DNA of 52,706 nt from Kiloniella sp. (GCA_002690455.1 NZET01000019.1:1-52706); one strand, 5' to 3'. Shown: positions 1 through 10,253, counted from the stretch's first letter. Numbers and translations: made by a program. Notes: generated by a model from the letters alone, not told the origin.

Positions 1-79
1 CCGCATCCCAGATATTGTACAGCACCAGCGGTTTGCCTGGCACATGCAGCGCCCGGAATTGCTCGATCTTGCTCGTCAT
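1..79 (-). CDS. Isocitrate lyase/PEP mutase family protein, N-terminal fragment
   Basis: Only the first 26 codons are inside the window; the gene continues past the left edge. The reverse strand from 79 reads MTSKIEQFRALHV, then PGKPLVLYNIWDA. The pattern 'FRALH...PLVLxNxWDA' is typical of the N-terminus of the isocitrate lyase/phosphoenolpyruvate mutase superfamily, which includes 2-methylisocitrate lyase-like and oxaloacetate decarboxylase-like enzymes. These cleave or form C-C or C-P bonds of small 2-oxo or dicarboxylic acids using Mg. The substrate cannot be inferred from this fragment. The gene is divergent from the argE-like gene at 284, and the shared 204-bp gap carries a candidate LysR-type operator. 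Family call moderately sure, function unknown. Confidence 0.6.
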   Translation of the reverse strand, partial: MTSKIEQFRALHVPGKPLVLYNIWDA

Positions 80-192
80 TTCGTTTCCCTTCTCAGGTGA
101 CCGAGGTGACCACTTTCGACAAACACAAACCTACCGGTCAAGGCATCTTCTCTCCGATTGAGCAACCCTGCAAAATACTCTGTTGTAAAGGG

Positions 193-213
193 TTGATTAG
201 GTTATCACTAAGC
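193..213. promoter_or_regulatory. Candidate LysR-type operator, copy 1
   Basis: The sequence is TTGATTAG-GTTATCA-CTAAGC. The inner TTAG-N7-CTAA is a perfect dyad and contains the T-N11-A pattern typical of LysR-type boxes. The same flanks with another 7-bp spacer occur at 5237-5257, in front of the other divergent pair of this catabolic block. It lies about 70 bp upstream of the argE-like start. Assignment to the LysR protein at 1496-2425 is inference. Confidence 0.5.
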
Positions 214-283
214 TACACGCCGTCAGTTCAGCATAGCGTCCGCTGCCACGGTTGGTTAGCCTGCTGCAAACCAAAGGCGGGCA

Positions 284-1468
284 ATGCGGATGGAAAGCCT
301 CGACATTTTGCGGGAGTTGGTCGGATTTCCGACCCTCAGTTCAGCGCCAAACCGCGCGCTGATCGAGGCGGCTTCGGCGCGCCTGACCGCCGCCGGGGCA
401 CAGGTCCGGCTGATCGAGAACGAGGATGGCACCAAGGCCAACCTCTACGCCACGCTCGGCCCGGACGACCGGCCCGGGGTGCTGCTCTCTGGCCATACTG
501 ACGTTGTCCCCGTCGAGGGGCAGGACTGGACCCGCGATCCCTTCGCGCTGGCGGTCGAGGACGGCCGCGCCTACGGCCGTGGTACGGCGGATATGAAGGG
601 CTTTGTCGCCTCCATGCTGGCGCTGGCCGAGCGGGTCGGGCGCGAGCAGATCCAGCTGGAAACGCCGCTGCATCTGGCGCTGTCCTACGACGAGGAAATC
701 GGCTGCGTCGGGGTCCGGTCGATGATCGATATGCTGGCAAGGGCGCCATTCCAGCCGATGTTCTGCATCGTGGGCGAGCCGACCAGCCTTGCCGTCGCCA
801 CCGGGCACAAGGGCAAGACCGCCCTGCGCGTCACCTGCCGGGGGAGGGAGGCGCATTCGGCGCTCGCGCCGCAGGGGCTCAACGCCATCTATCTGGCCAC
901 CGATATGGTGGCAGCGATCCGAGAGCTTCAGGCGGGGTTGATCGAGCGTGCCAGCGCGCGGCGCGAGGGGTCCGAAGAGGTGGGCTTTGACGTGCCCTAC
1001 ACCACGCTCCACGTCGGCACCATCAGCGGCGGTGAGGTGCTCAACATCGTCCCAAATCAGGCGCAGTTTCTCGCCGAGATCCGCAACCTGCCCGACGACG
1101 ACCCGGATGCCATCGTCGCGGACCTTCGGGCGGCGGCGGATGCCCTGCTCGCGCCGCTTCGGCCTGCCTTTCCCGAAGCGGTGATCGCGCTGGAGGTCAT
1201 CAACAGCTATCCGGGCCTGCAGACGGAGGAAGACGCGGCAGTCGTCGCTTTCGTCAAGTCGCTGACGGGCGCGAACGACACCACCAAGGTCGCCTTCGGC
1301 ACCGAAGGCGGGCTGTTCTCCGACCGGCTGAAGATCCCCACCGTCGTCTGTGGGCCGGGTTCAATGGCGCAGGGCCACCGCCCGGATGAGTTCATCGAGC
1401 TTGAGCAGCTGCGCCGCTGCGACGCCATGCTCGACGCCTTGCTTCAGCGATTGCAGGCCGGGCTCTAG
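284..1468 (+). CDS. argE: ArgE-type M20 deacylase (acetylornithine deacetylase-like)
   Basis: A zinc peptidase-like amidohydrolase of family M20, 394 aa, close to the usual ArgE length; it would remove an N-acyl group from an amino acid in the cytosol. Metal ligands and catalytic residues are all visible: H71-T-D73 in SGHTDVVPVEG, D103 in GRGTADMKG, E137-E138 in YDEEIG, E165 in VGEPTSL, and H365 near the C-terminus. AAAGG at 273-277 supports the start at 284; a second ATG at 290 is possible. No arginine-biosynthesis gene is nearby. It sits with a LysR regulator, aldehyde dehydrogenase, RidA, DUF1028 and an amidohydrolase, so a catabolic N-acyl amino acid or N-acyl amine deacylase is as likely as biosynthetic ArgE. 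Family sure, substrate unsure. Confidence 0.85.
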   Translation: MRMESLDILRELVGFPTLSSAPNRALIEAASARLTAAGAQVRLIENEDGTKANLYATLGPDDRPGVLLSGHTDVVPVEGQDWTRDPFALAVEDGRAYGRGTADMKGFVASMLALAERVGREQIQLETPLHLALSYDEEIGCVGVRSMIDMLARAPFQPMFCIVGEPTSLAVATGHKGKTALRVTCRGREAHSALAPQGLNAIYLATDMVAAIRELQAGLIERASARREGSEEVGFDVPYTTLHVGTISGGEVLNIVPNQAQFLAEIRNLPDDDPDAIVADLRAAADALLAPLRPAFPEAVIALEVINSYPGLQTEEDAAVVAFVKSLTGANDTTKVAFGTEGGLFSDRLKIPTVVCGPGSMAQGHRPDEFIELEQLRRCDAMLDALLQRLQAGL

Positions 1469-1495
1469 CCCTCTAGCCCGCGAACCGCCGGTTTC

Positions 1496-2425
1496 TCAGT
1501 CGACCCCGAGGCCGGGCAGGCTGCCCGCTTTGACCCGCTGCGCCACGTGCTCGCAGAAGGCCGACAGCACGCGTGAAACGTGATCGGCCTGGTTGGTCGC
1601 CAGCCCGAATTTCATCGGCCGCAGGTCGCCGACCAACGGCACGTAGGCCAGCTTACCCCCGTCCGGCGCCCGGTCGCTGAGCCGGTGCATGTTGGTCAGG
1701 GCAAAGCCAAAGCCATTGGCTACGAGGCTCTGCGAGACAGTCATCTGCGTCGTCCGCTCCACGATTTTCGGCTTGAGGCCCTCGCGCTGGAACAGCGAAA
1801 GGAAATAGTCCCGGCTGATCGGCAGATCGAGCAGGATATAGGCCTCTTCCCGCAGGTCGTGCAGGCTCAGGCCTTCGCGCTGGGCCAGCGGGTGATCGGC
1901 GGGCAGGATGGCGATCGGCGGCAGGGTCGCCAGCGGCTCGAAATGGACATCGTTGGGGATTTCCAGATCATAGGTCAGGGCGACGTTGATCTCCGCACGC
2001 CGGATCATCTGGATCAGGTCGCTCTGATTGCCTTCCCGCACCGACACGTCGGCGAAGGGGAAAGCGGCCTGAAACGACCGACGCACCGAGGCCGTCACCA
2101 GCGGCGCCAGCGTCGACAGCGCACCGAAGGTCAGCGGTCCCCGGGCCTCACCCGAGACCTCGCTGGTGATGTCGCTGAGCGCGGCGGCGTTATCGAGGAT
2201 GGTCTTGGCGGCCTTGAAGAACTGCCGCCCACCGGGGGTCAGCGACAGCCCCTGTGCGTGGTGGCGCACGAACAGCTGCAGGCCGAACTCGGTTTCCAGC
2301 TGGCTGATGGCCGAGGAAATCGACGGCGAGGACACATTGATCCGCTGGGAGGCGAGGGCAATGCTGCCCGCGTCGCCCACGGCCACGAAGTATTCGAGCT
2401 GCCGGAATGTGAACCGAAGTGCCAT
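1496..2425 (-). CDS. LysR-family transcriptional regulator
   Basis: Full-length LysR-type regulator, 309 aa. The N-terminal winged helix-turn-helix (about residues 4-63) starts FTFRQLEYFVAVGDAGS and has the recognition-helix pattern SSPSISSAISQLE. The rest is the two-lobed periplasmic-binding-like effector domain, with typical segments such as VREGNQSDLIQMI and HPLAQREGLSL. It starts 27 bp after the stop of the aldehyde dehydrogenase gene on the same strand, so it is probably the last gene of that transcript. It probably controls the surrounding catabolic genes through the TTGATTAG-N7-CTAAGC sites at 193 and 5237. The effector is unknown, perhaps a pathway intermediate. Confidence 0.92.
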   Translation of the reverse strand: MALRFTFRQLEYFVAVGDAGSIALASQRINVSSPSISSAISQLETEFGLQLFVRHHAQGLSLTPGGRQFFKAAKTILDNAAALSDITSEVSGEARGPLTFGALSTLAPLVTASVRRSFQAAFPFADVSVREGNQSDLIQMIRRAEINVALTYDLEIPNDVHFEPLATLPPIAILPADHPLAQREGLSLHDLREEAYILLDLPISRDYFLSLFQREGLKPKIVERTTQMTVSQSLVANGFGFALTNMHRLSDRAPDGGKLAYVPLVGDLRPMKFGLATNQADHVSRVLSAFCEHVAQRVKAGSLPGLGVD

Positions 2426-2452
2426 GGCTGTTCGCGGGCGCGTCCTTCCTGA

Positions 2453-3949
2453 TCAGGCCTTGTACTTAATCCAGGTGGTCTTGAGCGACGTGTACTTATC
2501 GAGCGCATGCAGGGAAAGGTCGCGGCCGTAGCCGGACTGCTTGACCCCGCCGAACGGGGTCATCGCGCTGAGCGCGTCAACGGTGTTGACCGAAGCGGTG
2601 CCGACGTGCAGCCCCTTGGAGACGCGGATTGCCCGGGACAGATCGTCGGTCCAGACCGACGCGGCTAGCCCGTATTCGCTGTCGTTGGCCATGCTCAGCG
2701 CTTCTTCCTCGGTCTCGAAGGTGGTCACGGCGAGCACGGGGCCGAAGATTTCCTCGCGGGCGATGGTCTGATCCGGGGTCACGCCGTCGAAGATGGTCGG
2801 CTGCACGAAGCAGCCCTTGCCGTCGATCTGCACCCGCTCACCGCCGGTGACCAGCTGTGCGGACAGCTTGCCCTTCTCGATGAAGCCCATGACCGTCTGA
2901 GTCTGGGTCTCGTCGACCATGGCACCCATTTTCGAGGCCGGGTCGAGCGGGTCGCCGGGCTGTGTGGCTTCGGCGCGCTCGACCAGAAGGGCCAGCAGAT
3001 CGTCCTTGATGCTGGCCTCGACCAGCAGGCGGGAGTTGGCTGAGCAGACCTCGCCCTGGTTGAAGAAGATGCCGAAGGCGGCCATGTCGGCGGCGGCTTC
3101 GAGGTTCTGGCAGTCGGCGAACACCAGGTTCGGGCTCTTGCCGCCGGTCTCCAGCCAGACCTGCTTCATGTTCGACTGCCCGGCGTACTGCTGGAACATC
3201 TTGCCGACTGCCGTCGAGCCGGTGAAGGCGAGGCAGTCGACGTCGTTGTGCAGGCCCAGCGCCTTGCCCGCTGTCGGGCCAAAGCCGGGAACGACGTTGA
3301 ACACACCCTCGGGGACGCCGGCCTCTGCGGCCAGTTCCGCGAGCCGAAGCGCGGACATTGGCGACTGCTCGGCGGGTTTGAGCACCACCGAGTTCCCCGC
3401 GGCTAGAGCCGCAGCGGCCTTCCACGTCGCCATGTCCAGCGGGAAGTTCCACGGCACCACCGCGCCGACCACGCCCAGCGGCTCCCGGCTGATCAGCGCG
3501 AGGTCGCCCGGACCGGTGGGCGCAACCTCGTCGTAGAGCTTGTCGATCGCCTCGGCATACCATTGGAAGAAGGCAGCTGAACCGGGGGCATCCACCGTCA
3601 CTGCATCCTGCACCAGCTTGCCCATGTCGAGGCTGTCGAGCAGGGCCATTTCTTCGAGGTTTTCGCGGATCAGCTCCGCCAGACGCAGCAGCACCGCCTT
3701 GCGCTCGCCGGGGGCCACCCGCGACCAGTGCCCGGCGTCGAAGGCCTTGCGCGCGGCGGCGACGGCGCGGTCGATATCCTCGGCATCGCCTTCGGCGACG
3801 TGGGCGAGGGTGTCGCCTGTCGCCGGGTTGATCGAGGCGAAGGTCTTGCCTGATGCGGCGGGAACGAACTCCCCGTTGATGAAGGCCTGATTGCGGAACT
3901 CGAGACCGGCGGCGCGGGCCTGCCAGTCGGCGTAGCTCAGTTGGGACAT
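2453..3949 (-). CDS. PuuC-like NAD(P)-dependent aldehyde dehydrogenase
   Basis: Oxidises an aldehyde to the carboxylate in the cytosol. It is 498 aa, normal for the family. Catalytic residues fall at the classical positions: general base E267 in LETGGKSPN and nucleophile C302 in NQGEVCSAN. The segments VVPWNFPL and FTGSTAVGK belong to the cofactor fold. From beginning to end it resembles PuuC (gamma-glutamyl-gamma-aminobutyraldehyde dehydrogenase), including the AFINGEFVPA start and SLHALDKYTSLKTTWI end. AGAGGAG six bases before the ATG supports the start. It lies 101 bp downstream of the DUF1028 gene and 27 bp upstream of lysR on the same strand. An amino-aldehyde substrate is plausible, but the pathway is not established. 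Confidence 0.9.
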   Translation of the reverse strand: MSQLSYADWQARAAGLEFRNQAFINGEFVPAASGKTFASINPATGDTLAHVAEGDAEDIDRAVAAARKAFDAGHWSRVAPGERKAVLLRLAELIRENLEEMALLDSLDMGKLVQDAVTVDAPGSAAFFQWYAEAIDKLYDEVAPTGPGDLALISREPLGVVGAVVPWNFPLDMATWKAAAALAAGNSVVLKPAEQSPMSALRLAELAAEAGVPEGVFNVVPGFGPTAGKALGLHNDVDCLAFTGSTAVGKMFQQYAGQSNMKQVWLETGGKSPNLVFADCQNLEAAADMAAFGIFFNQGEVCSANSRLLVEASIKDDLLALLVERAEATQPGDPLDPASKMGAMVDETQTQTVMGFIEKGKLSAQLVTGGERVQIDGKGCFVQPTIFDGVTPDQTIAREEIFGPVLAVTTFETEEEALSMANDSEYGLAASVWTDDLSRAIRVSKGLHVGTASVNTVDALSAMTPFGGVKQSGYGRDLSLHALDKYTSLKTTWIKYKA

Positions 3950-4050
3950 GGGGTGCTCCTCTTGGCTGGCATCGGCGGGGCAGGGCGCCTGTGGTGCGCC
4001 GGAGGTCCGAGCTGATGCTGTTGTTTCATCTCGCGTTCAATCGTTGTTCG

Positions 4051-4725
4051 TCATTCATCTCCCGGGACGCCGTATGACGGCGCCTCAGTCGGGTCCAGCG
4101 CGCGCTGAACGTAGTCGCGGAGCTGGGGCTTGTAGACGCGCCAGGCTTCGGTGATCGCGGCGATCGGGTCGTCTTCGGTCCAGTCGCAGCGCAGGTCCGC
4201 TACCGGCCACGGAACCGCGTCGCAGAGCTGCATTCCGGCAGAGTGCACCGGCCCGGCTTCCCCGCCCGCTGCCAGCCCGGCCTGCATGGCTGCGATCAGC
4301 CGGTCGCCCAGCTCTCCGGCGGCGGCGTCGAAACCGTCGACAATGGCCTGCGGCACCTCTGCGTGGGCGAGCAGATTGCCGGCTGAAATCACGTCCGAGC
4401 CCGCTGCATCGCTCCAGATTCCCAGCGAATTCGGCCCGGAGAAGATCGCCGGCGGCCCATCCCGACCGATGGCCAGTATCTGGCGATAGGCGATATGGGG
4501 CGCTTCCGCTGTAACCGTATCCACGGCCTGCTGTGCCGAAAGGCCCTGCGCCATCAGGTCGAGTGTCCGAGGCCCCAGCCGTGGGTCGGTGACGTTCTGG
4601 CTGGCCACGGCGCCAACCCCGGCGCGGGTATAGGCGCAGCGCGCAGCGACAGCCGGTGAAGACGAGGAGATCGCGACCCCGAAGCGGCCGGTCTCGCGAC
4701 AGCGGGCAACCAGCGAGAACGTCAT
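4051..4725 (-). CDS. DUF1028 family putative Ntn-hydrolase
   Basis: 224 aa, starting MTFSLVARC, the hallmark N-terminus of DUF1028 proteins, which are assigned to the Ntn-hydrolase superfamily. After removal of Met1, Thr2 would be the N-terminal nucleophile. Conserved family segments GVAISSSSPAV, GVGAVASQN and DPRLGPRTLDL are present. The start is fixed by a 4-bp ATGA overlap with the end of the RidA-like gene (4722-4725), which implies translational coupling. The frame stays open upstream, but that part overlaps the RidA coding sequence and is not real. No reaction is established for the family; here it travels with a deacylase, an aldehyde dehydrogenase and an amidohydrolase. An amide or peptide hydrolase is a reasonable guess. 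Confidence 0.85.
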   Translation of the reverse strand: MTFSLVARCRETGRFGVAISSSSPAVAARCAYTRAGVGAVASQNVTDPRLGPRTLDLMAQGLSAQQAVDTVTAEAPHIAYRQILAIGRDGPPAIFSGPNSLGIWSDAAGSDVISAGNLLAHAEVPQAIVDGFDAAAGELGDRLIAAMQAGLAAGGEAGPVHSAGMQLCDAVPWPVADLRCDWTEDDPIAAITEAWRVYKPQLRDYVQRALDPTEAPSYGVPGDE

Positions 4726-5147
4726 GCCGGGATCACCGCAGTGCCGTCGATCTCCACCAGCCATTCGGGCCGCGCCAGCGCCTGCACCACCAGCCCAGTC
4801 GACACCGGGTACACGCCTTTGATGTACTCGCCCATGGTGCGGTAGACCGCCTCGCGATGGCGGATGTCGGTGATGTAGACCACGACTTTGACCAGATGGC
4901 TCATGTCGCCCCCGGCTTCTTCGATCAGCTGTTGGATGTTCTTCATCACCCGGTGGGTCTGCTCGACCGGGTCGTGGCTGTCGATATTCTTCGCGTCGTC
5001 GAGGTTCTGCGGGCACTGGCCGCGCAGATAGACCGTGCGTCCGCCCGGTTCCACGACCACTGCCTGACAGAGGTCGTTGTCGAGGTTCTGCTCGGGGTAG
5101 GTCTCTTTGGTGTTGAAACGACGAATGCGGGTGTGAGTGTAGGCCAC
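4722..5147 (-). CDS. RidA/YjgF-family protein lacking the catalytic arginine
   Basis: 141 aa, a single RidA-fold domain; these proteins form trimers and many hydrolyse reactive enamines or imines. Family marks are VYLRGQCPQN, EEAGGDMSHLVKVVVYITD and the C-terminal VEIDGTAVIPA. Where E. coli RidA has its catalytic Arg (ARSCVEV), this protein reads VSTGLVV, so the Arg is missing. It therefore probably belongs to one of the non-deaminase Rid groups and may act on another ligand. It is the first gene of a minus-strand set, RidA then DUF1028, joined by an ATGA overlap. The 228-bp gap upstream carries the LysR-type dyad and is shared with the divergent amidohydrolase gene. Confidence 0.88.
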   Translation of the reverse strand: MAYTHTRIRRFNTKETYPEQNLDNDLCQAVVVEPGGRTVYLRGQCPQNLDDAKNIDSHDPVEQTHRVMKNIQQLIEEAGGDMSHLVKVVVYITDIRHREAVYRTMGEYIKGVYPVSTGLVVQALARPEWLVEIDGTAVIPA

Positions 5148-5236
5148 GGAACGCCTCCCTGCCGCCGGGGTATTGATCGGATGAACCCGAGTAGGGAGTA
5201 AGTCCTGCCCCGAATAAAGAAATCACCGGGACAGCA

Positions 5237-5257
5237 TTGATTAGATTTTCCCTAAGC
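5237..5257. promoter_or_regulatory. Candidate LysR-type operator, copy 2
   Basis: TTGATTAG-ATTTTCC-CTAAGC in the gap between the divergent RidA-like and amidohydrolase genes. Both flanks (8 and 6 bases) are identical to those at 193-213 and have the same 7-bp spacing. TTAG-N7-CTAA is a perfect dyad with T-N11-A. It is placed to control both directions. Confidence 0.5.
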
Positions 5258-5375
5258 ACAAGCCGTGGCAAACCCGGAGAATTCGAATGTCGCGGCGCTG
5301 CGTTCTGTGATCTCATTGCTTTGACCGACGACTGAGCGACCCCTCCCCTCTACCGGCAAGGACGAGACACACAGC

Positions 5376-7046
5376 ATGGCCCAGACCGCAGATATCCTGA
5401 TCATCAACGCCCGGGCGCTGACCATGGACCCGGCGGCCCCCACGGCGACCACCATTGCAGTGGCGGGCAACCGCATCCTCGCCGCCGGTGATTTCGACCC
5501 GGACGGGTTTCGGGGGCCGACAACGGAGATCATCGACGCCGGTGGCAAGACCGTCCTGCCCGGCCTGATCGACAGCCACGTGCACCTTTTCGGCGGTTCC
5601 GGAGAGCTGGACTGTCTGAACCTTGCCGAGATCGAGGGCGAGGCTGCCTTCACCGCTGCCGTCCGCGCTGAAAGCCAGCGCAAGCCAGATGACCCGCTGC
5701 TCTATGCCGTCTGCGCCAACTACAATATTCTTGGTCCGGGTCAGAGCGCCGACCGGCACGCGCTCGACCGGATCATGCCGGATCGCCCGTTCGCGATGAT
5801 GGCGGCGGATCACCACACGGTCTGGGCCAACACCGCAGCGCTCGAACTGGGCGGTATCCTTCACGGGGGGGAGACCGACCCCGGCGCGGAAATCGTCATG
5901 GGTACAGACGGGCTGGCGACCGGCCTGCTGCTCGAAACCAGCGCCTTCAGCCCCGTTGTCCGGCATACGGCCCACGGTGGCCGCGATTTCCTCGGCTATA
6001 TCACCGGCGACGACCCCCAGCCGTCCGCGAGCCCGGCGGAACGCGAGCGCGATAAGCAGGCATTGCGAGAAGGGCTGCGCCACTGCGCCCGCCACGGGCT
6101 GACCAGCCTGCACAACATGGACGGCAACCTTTACCAGATGGAGCTGCTGCACGAGCTGGAGCAGGAAGGCGACCTGCTGTGCCGGGTGCAGATCCCCTGC
6201 CACCTGCGCAACACCCACCCGCTGTCCAAGCTCGACGAAGCCCTGCTGATGCGCGAGCGCTATACCTCGGCCATGCTCTATTCCGGTCGGGTGAAGATGT
6301 TCTTGGACGGGGTGATCGACAGCTACACCGCGTTGATGGTCGAGCCCTATCCCGACCGGCCCGACACCCACGGGGAGCCGGTGTTCACCCCCGAAGCCTT
6401 CAACGAGGCCGCGATCCTCGCCGACTCTCTGGGACTGCAGATCAGCGTGCACTGCTGCGGTGACGGCGCGGTGCGGCGGACCCTCGACGGCTACGAGGCC
6501 GCGATCAACGCCAACGGCCGCCGCGACAGCCGCCATCGGATCGAACACATCGAGACCATCACCGACCCCGATATTCCCCGCTTTGCCGCGCTGGGCGTGG
6601 TGGCGTCGATGCAGCCGCTGCACGCGCCGCGGGGCGGGCTGTTCCCACCCATGCCGCCGGGGGTGATCTTCAGCGACCGGCAGGTGCGCAACGCTTACCC
6701 GTGGCAGACCCTGCGCGAGACCGGTGCGACGCTGGCCTTCAGCACCGACTGGCCGATCGTGCCGGTCGACCCGATGATGACCTTCGCCGCCGCCATGTTC
6801 CCCACCCGCCCCGACGACCGCTGGCAGGACCAGCGGCAGAGCCTGCACAACACCGTCGCAGCCTACACCCGCGACGGCGCCTATACCGAGTTTGCAGAAG
6901 CGGAGAAGGGGCAGATCAAGGCCGGCATGCTGGCCGATCTGGTGTGCCTGTCGGAAAATCTGGAAGCCGCCGACGAAGCGATCCTGCGCGCGACCCGTGC
7001 CGTGGTCACGGTCTGCGATGGCCGGGTGACCCACGACGGGCGATAG
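5376..7046 (+). CDS. YtcJ-like amidohydrolase (Amidohydro_3)
   Basis: 556 aa metal-dependent hydrolase of the amidohydrolase superfamily, YtcJ/AepA-like subgroup. The N-terminal beta-sandwich strand (ADILIINARALTMD) is followed by the metal motif H68-V-H70 in GLIDSHVHLFGG. Later ligands lie in ISVHCCGDG and HRIEHIETI, and the Asp in FSTDWPIVPVDP; the C-terminal GQIKAGMLADLV strand completes the sandwich. No signal peptide is seen, so it is probably cytosolic. It is divergent from the RidA/DUF1028 genes and shares their putative operator. The substrate is unknown; YtcJ relatives hydrolyse amides, N-formyl or N-acyl compounds. AAGGACGAG about 10 bases upstream of the ATG is the likely ribosome site. 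Confidence 0.88.
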   Translation: MAQTADILIINARALTMDPAAPTATTIAVAGNRILAAGDFDPDGFRGPTTEIIDAGGKTVLPGLIDSHVHLFGGSGELDCLNLAEIEGEAAFTAAVRAESQRKPDDPLLYAVCANYNILGPGQSADRHALDRIMPDRPFAMMAADHHTVWANTAALELGGILHGGETDPGAEIVMGTDGLATGLLLETSAFSPVVRHTAHGGRDFLGYITGDDPQPSASPAERERDKQALREGLRHCARHGLTSLHNMDGNLYQMELLHELEQEGDLLCRVQIPCHLRNTHPLSKLDEALLMRERYTSAMLYSGRVKMFLDGVIDSYTALMVEPYPDRPDTHGEPVFTPEAFNEAAILADSLGLQISVHCCGDGAVRRTLDGYEAAINANGRRDSRHRIEHIETITDPDIPRFAALGVVASMQPLHAPRGGLFPPMPPGVIFSDRQVRNAYPWQTLRETGATLAFSTDWPIVPVDPMMTFAAAMFPTRPDDRWQDQRQSLHNTVAAYTRDGAYTEFAEAEKGQIKAGMLADLVCLSENLEAADEAILRATRAVVTVCDGRVTHDGR

Positions 7047-7111
7047 TGAACGATGGCGCTATCCTCGTCGCTGACAGGTAACCGGTCAGCAGTGTCTTCC
7101 GTACGAGATGA

Positions 7112-8659
7112 CTATTCCCACTCGATGGTCCCGGGTGGCTTGGTGGTGATGTCATAGACCACGCGGTTGATGCCCCGGACTTCGTTGACAATCCGCGTCG
7201 CGACCCGCCCCAGAAACGCCGGCTCGAAGGGGTAGACGTCCGCCGTCATGCCATCCACCGACGTGACCGCGCGCAGGCCGCAAACGCTCTCGTAGGACCG
7301 GCCATCGCCCATCACGCCCACGGTCTTGACCGGCAGCAGCACGGCAAAGGCCTGCCAGATTTCGTCGTACAGTCCCGCCTTGCGGATTTCCTCGATATAG
7401 ATTGCGTCAGCCTCACGCAGGATATCGGCGCGCTCAGCGGTAATCTCGCCCGGGATGCGGATCGCCAGCCCGGGGCCGGGGAAGGGGTGCCGGCCAACCA
7501 GCGAGTGGAGCATACCCATCTCCCGCCCCAGCGCCCGCACCTCGTCCTTGAACAGCAGGCGGAAGGGCTCAACCAGTTCGAGGTTCATCCGGTCGGGCAG
7601 GCCGCCGACGTTGTGGTGCGACTTGATGGTGACAGACGGGCCGCCGGTCACCGATACGCTTTCGATCACGTCGGGGTAGAGCGTGCCCTGAGCGAGGAAG
7701 GACGCGCCTTCGATCTTTTTGGCCTCGGCCTCGAACACGTCGATGAACAGGCCGCCGATGGTCTTGCGTTTGGTCTCCGGGTCGCAAATCCCATCGAGCG
7801 CGCCGAGGAAGGTGTCGCTCGCGTCCACGTGCACCAACGGGATGTTGTAGGTATCGCGGAACAGCGTCACCACGTCCTCGGCCTCGTTCTTCCGCAGCAG
7901 GCCATGATCGACGAAAATGCACGTGAGGCGGTCGCCGATGGCTTCGTGGATCAGGACGGCCGCGACCGAGGAATCGACACCGCCAGAGAGGCCGCAGATC
8001 ACCCGCTTGTCGCCGACCTGCTCCCGGATTGCGGCGATGGCCTCGTCGCGGAAAGCGGCCATGGACCAGTCCGGGGTCAGCCCTGCGACCCGGGTCAGGA
8101 AATTGCGGATCAGCCCGGCCCCGTCCGGGGTGTGGTGAACCTCCGGGTGGAACTGCACGGCGTAGCGTCGCTGTCCGGGGTTTTCAACCACCGCAAAGGG
8201 TGCGCCTTCAGAAGCTGCGACCACGCGCCAGCCGGAGGCCAGCGCCGTGACCTTGTCGCCGTGGGACATCCAGACCGGGTAGTCGCCGCCCTTCTCCCAC
8301 AGCCCGTCGAACAGGGCGCAGTCCTCGGTCACGCGCACGTCGGCGCGGCCGAATTCGTGGGTCTCGCCGCGGCTCACGGTGCCGCCGGTTTCGTGCATCA
8401 GCGCCTGCTGCCCGTAGCAGATCCCGAGCATGGGCAGGTCGCTGGCGTGCACGCTCGCCGGGATTGTGGGTGCTTCGTCATCGAGCACGGAGGCCGGGCC
8501 GCCGCTCAGAATTACCGCCGCCGCGCCGAAGTCGTTAAACCGCGCGGGGTCGGCGTTGTAGGGGATGATTTCGCTGTAAAAGCCGGCCTCGCGCACACGA
8601 CGCGCAATCAGTTGCGTGACCTGTGAACCGAAATCGACGATCAGAACCCGATTGGACAC
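7112..8659 (-). CDS. guaA: GMP synthase (glutamine-hydrolysing)
   Basis: Converts XMP, ATP and glutamine to GMP, the last step of guanine nucleotide synthesis. 515 aa if started at the GTG at 8659. The class I glutamine amidotransferase domain has nucleophile C81 in LGICYGQQ and the His/Glu pair in QFHPEVHHT. The ATP-pyrophosphatase domain has the P-loop [11 protein letters not shown], and the C-terminal dimerisation domain ends [10 protein letters not shown]. The GTG start is chosen because AAGGGG lies seven bases upstream and the protein then begins [12 protein letters not shown] as in relatives; the upstream Lys-rich extension is not credible. It follows guaB by 37 bp on the same strand, an evident operon. 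Confidence 0.97.
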   Translation of the reverse strand: MSNRVLIVDFGSQVTQLIARRVREAGFYSEIIPYNADPARFNDFGAAAVILSGGPASVLDDEAPTIPASVHASDLPMLGICYGQQALMHETGGTVSRGETHEFGRADVRVTEDCALFDGLWEKGGDYPVWMSHGDKVTALASGWRVVAASEGAPFAVVENPGQRRYAVQFHPEVHHTPDGAGLIRNFLTRVAGLTPDWSMAAFRDEAIAAIREQVGDKRVICGLSGGVDSSVAAVLIHEAIGDRLTCIFVDHGLLRKNEAEDVVTLFRDTYNIPLVHVDASDTFLGALDGICDPETKRKTIGGLFIDVFEAEAKKIEGASFLAQGTLYPDVIESVSVTGGPSVTIKSHHNVGGLPDRMNLELVEPFRLLFKDEVRALGREMGMLHSLVGRHPFPGPGLAIRIPGEITAERADILREADAIYIEEIRKAGLYDEIWQAFAVLLPVKTVGVMGDGRSYESVCGLRAVTSVDGMTADVYPFEPAFLGRVATRIVNEVRGINRVVYDITTKPPGTIEWE

Positions 8660-8696
8660 CGATGACCCCTTCTTCTTTTTGTTTTCGTACGCTGGT

Positions 8697-10193
<1,497 letters not shown>

Positions 10194-10253
10194 TTAGGGC
10201 AAAGGCAGCGGCGGGAAAACCCGCAACTATGAGACCTGTGGGTTGAGCATTGA

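Noticed and set aside
1580-2452. 290-codon open frame on the plus strand
   Set aside because: Antisense to the LysR gene; no family resemblance.
5313-7034. 573-codon open frame on the minus strand
   Set aside because: Antisense to the amidohydrolase gene, which has all catalytic motifs. The frame is open because of high G+C and has no recognisable domain.
7487-8626. 379-codon open frame on the plus strand
   Set aside because: Antisense shadow of guaA.
10211-10224. GCGGG-AAAA-CCCGC hairpin before guaB as a riboswitch or terminator
   Set aside because: Only a 5-bp stem, without a T-run and without purine riboswitch core sequences.
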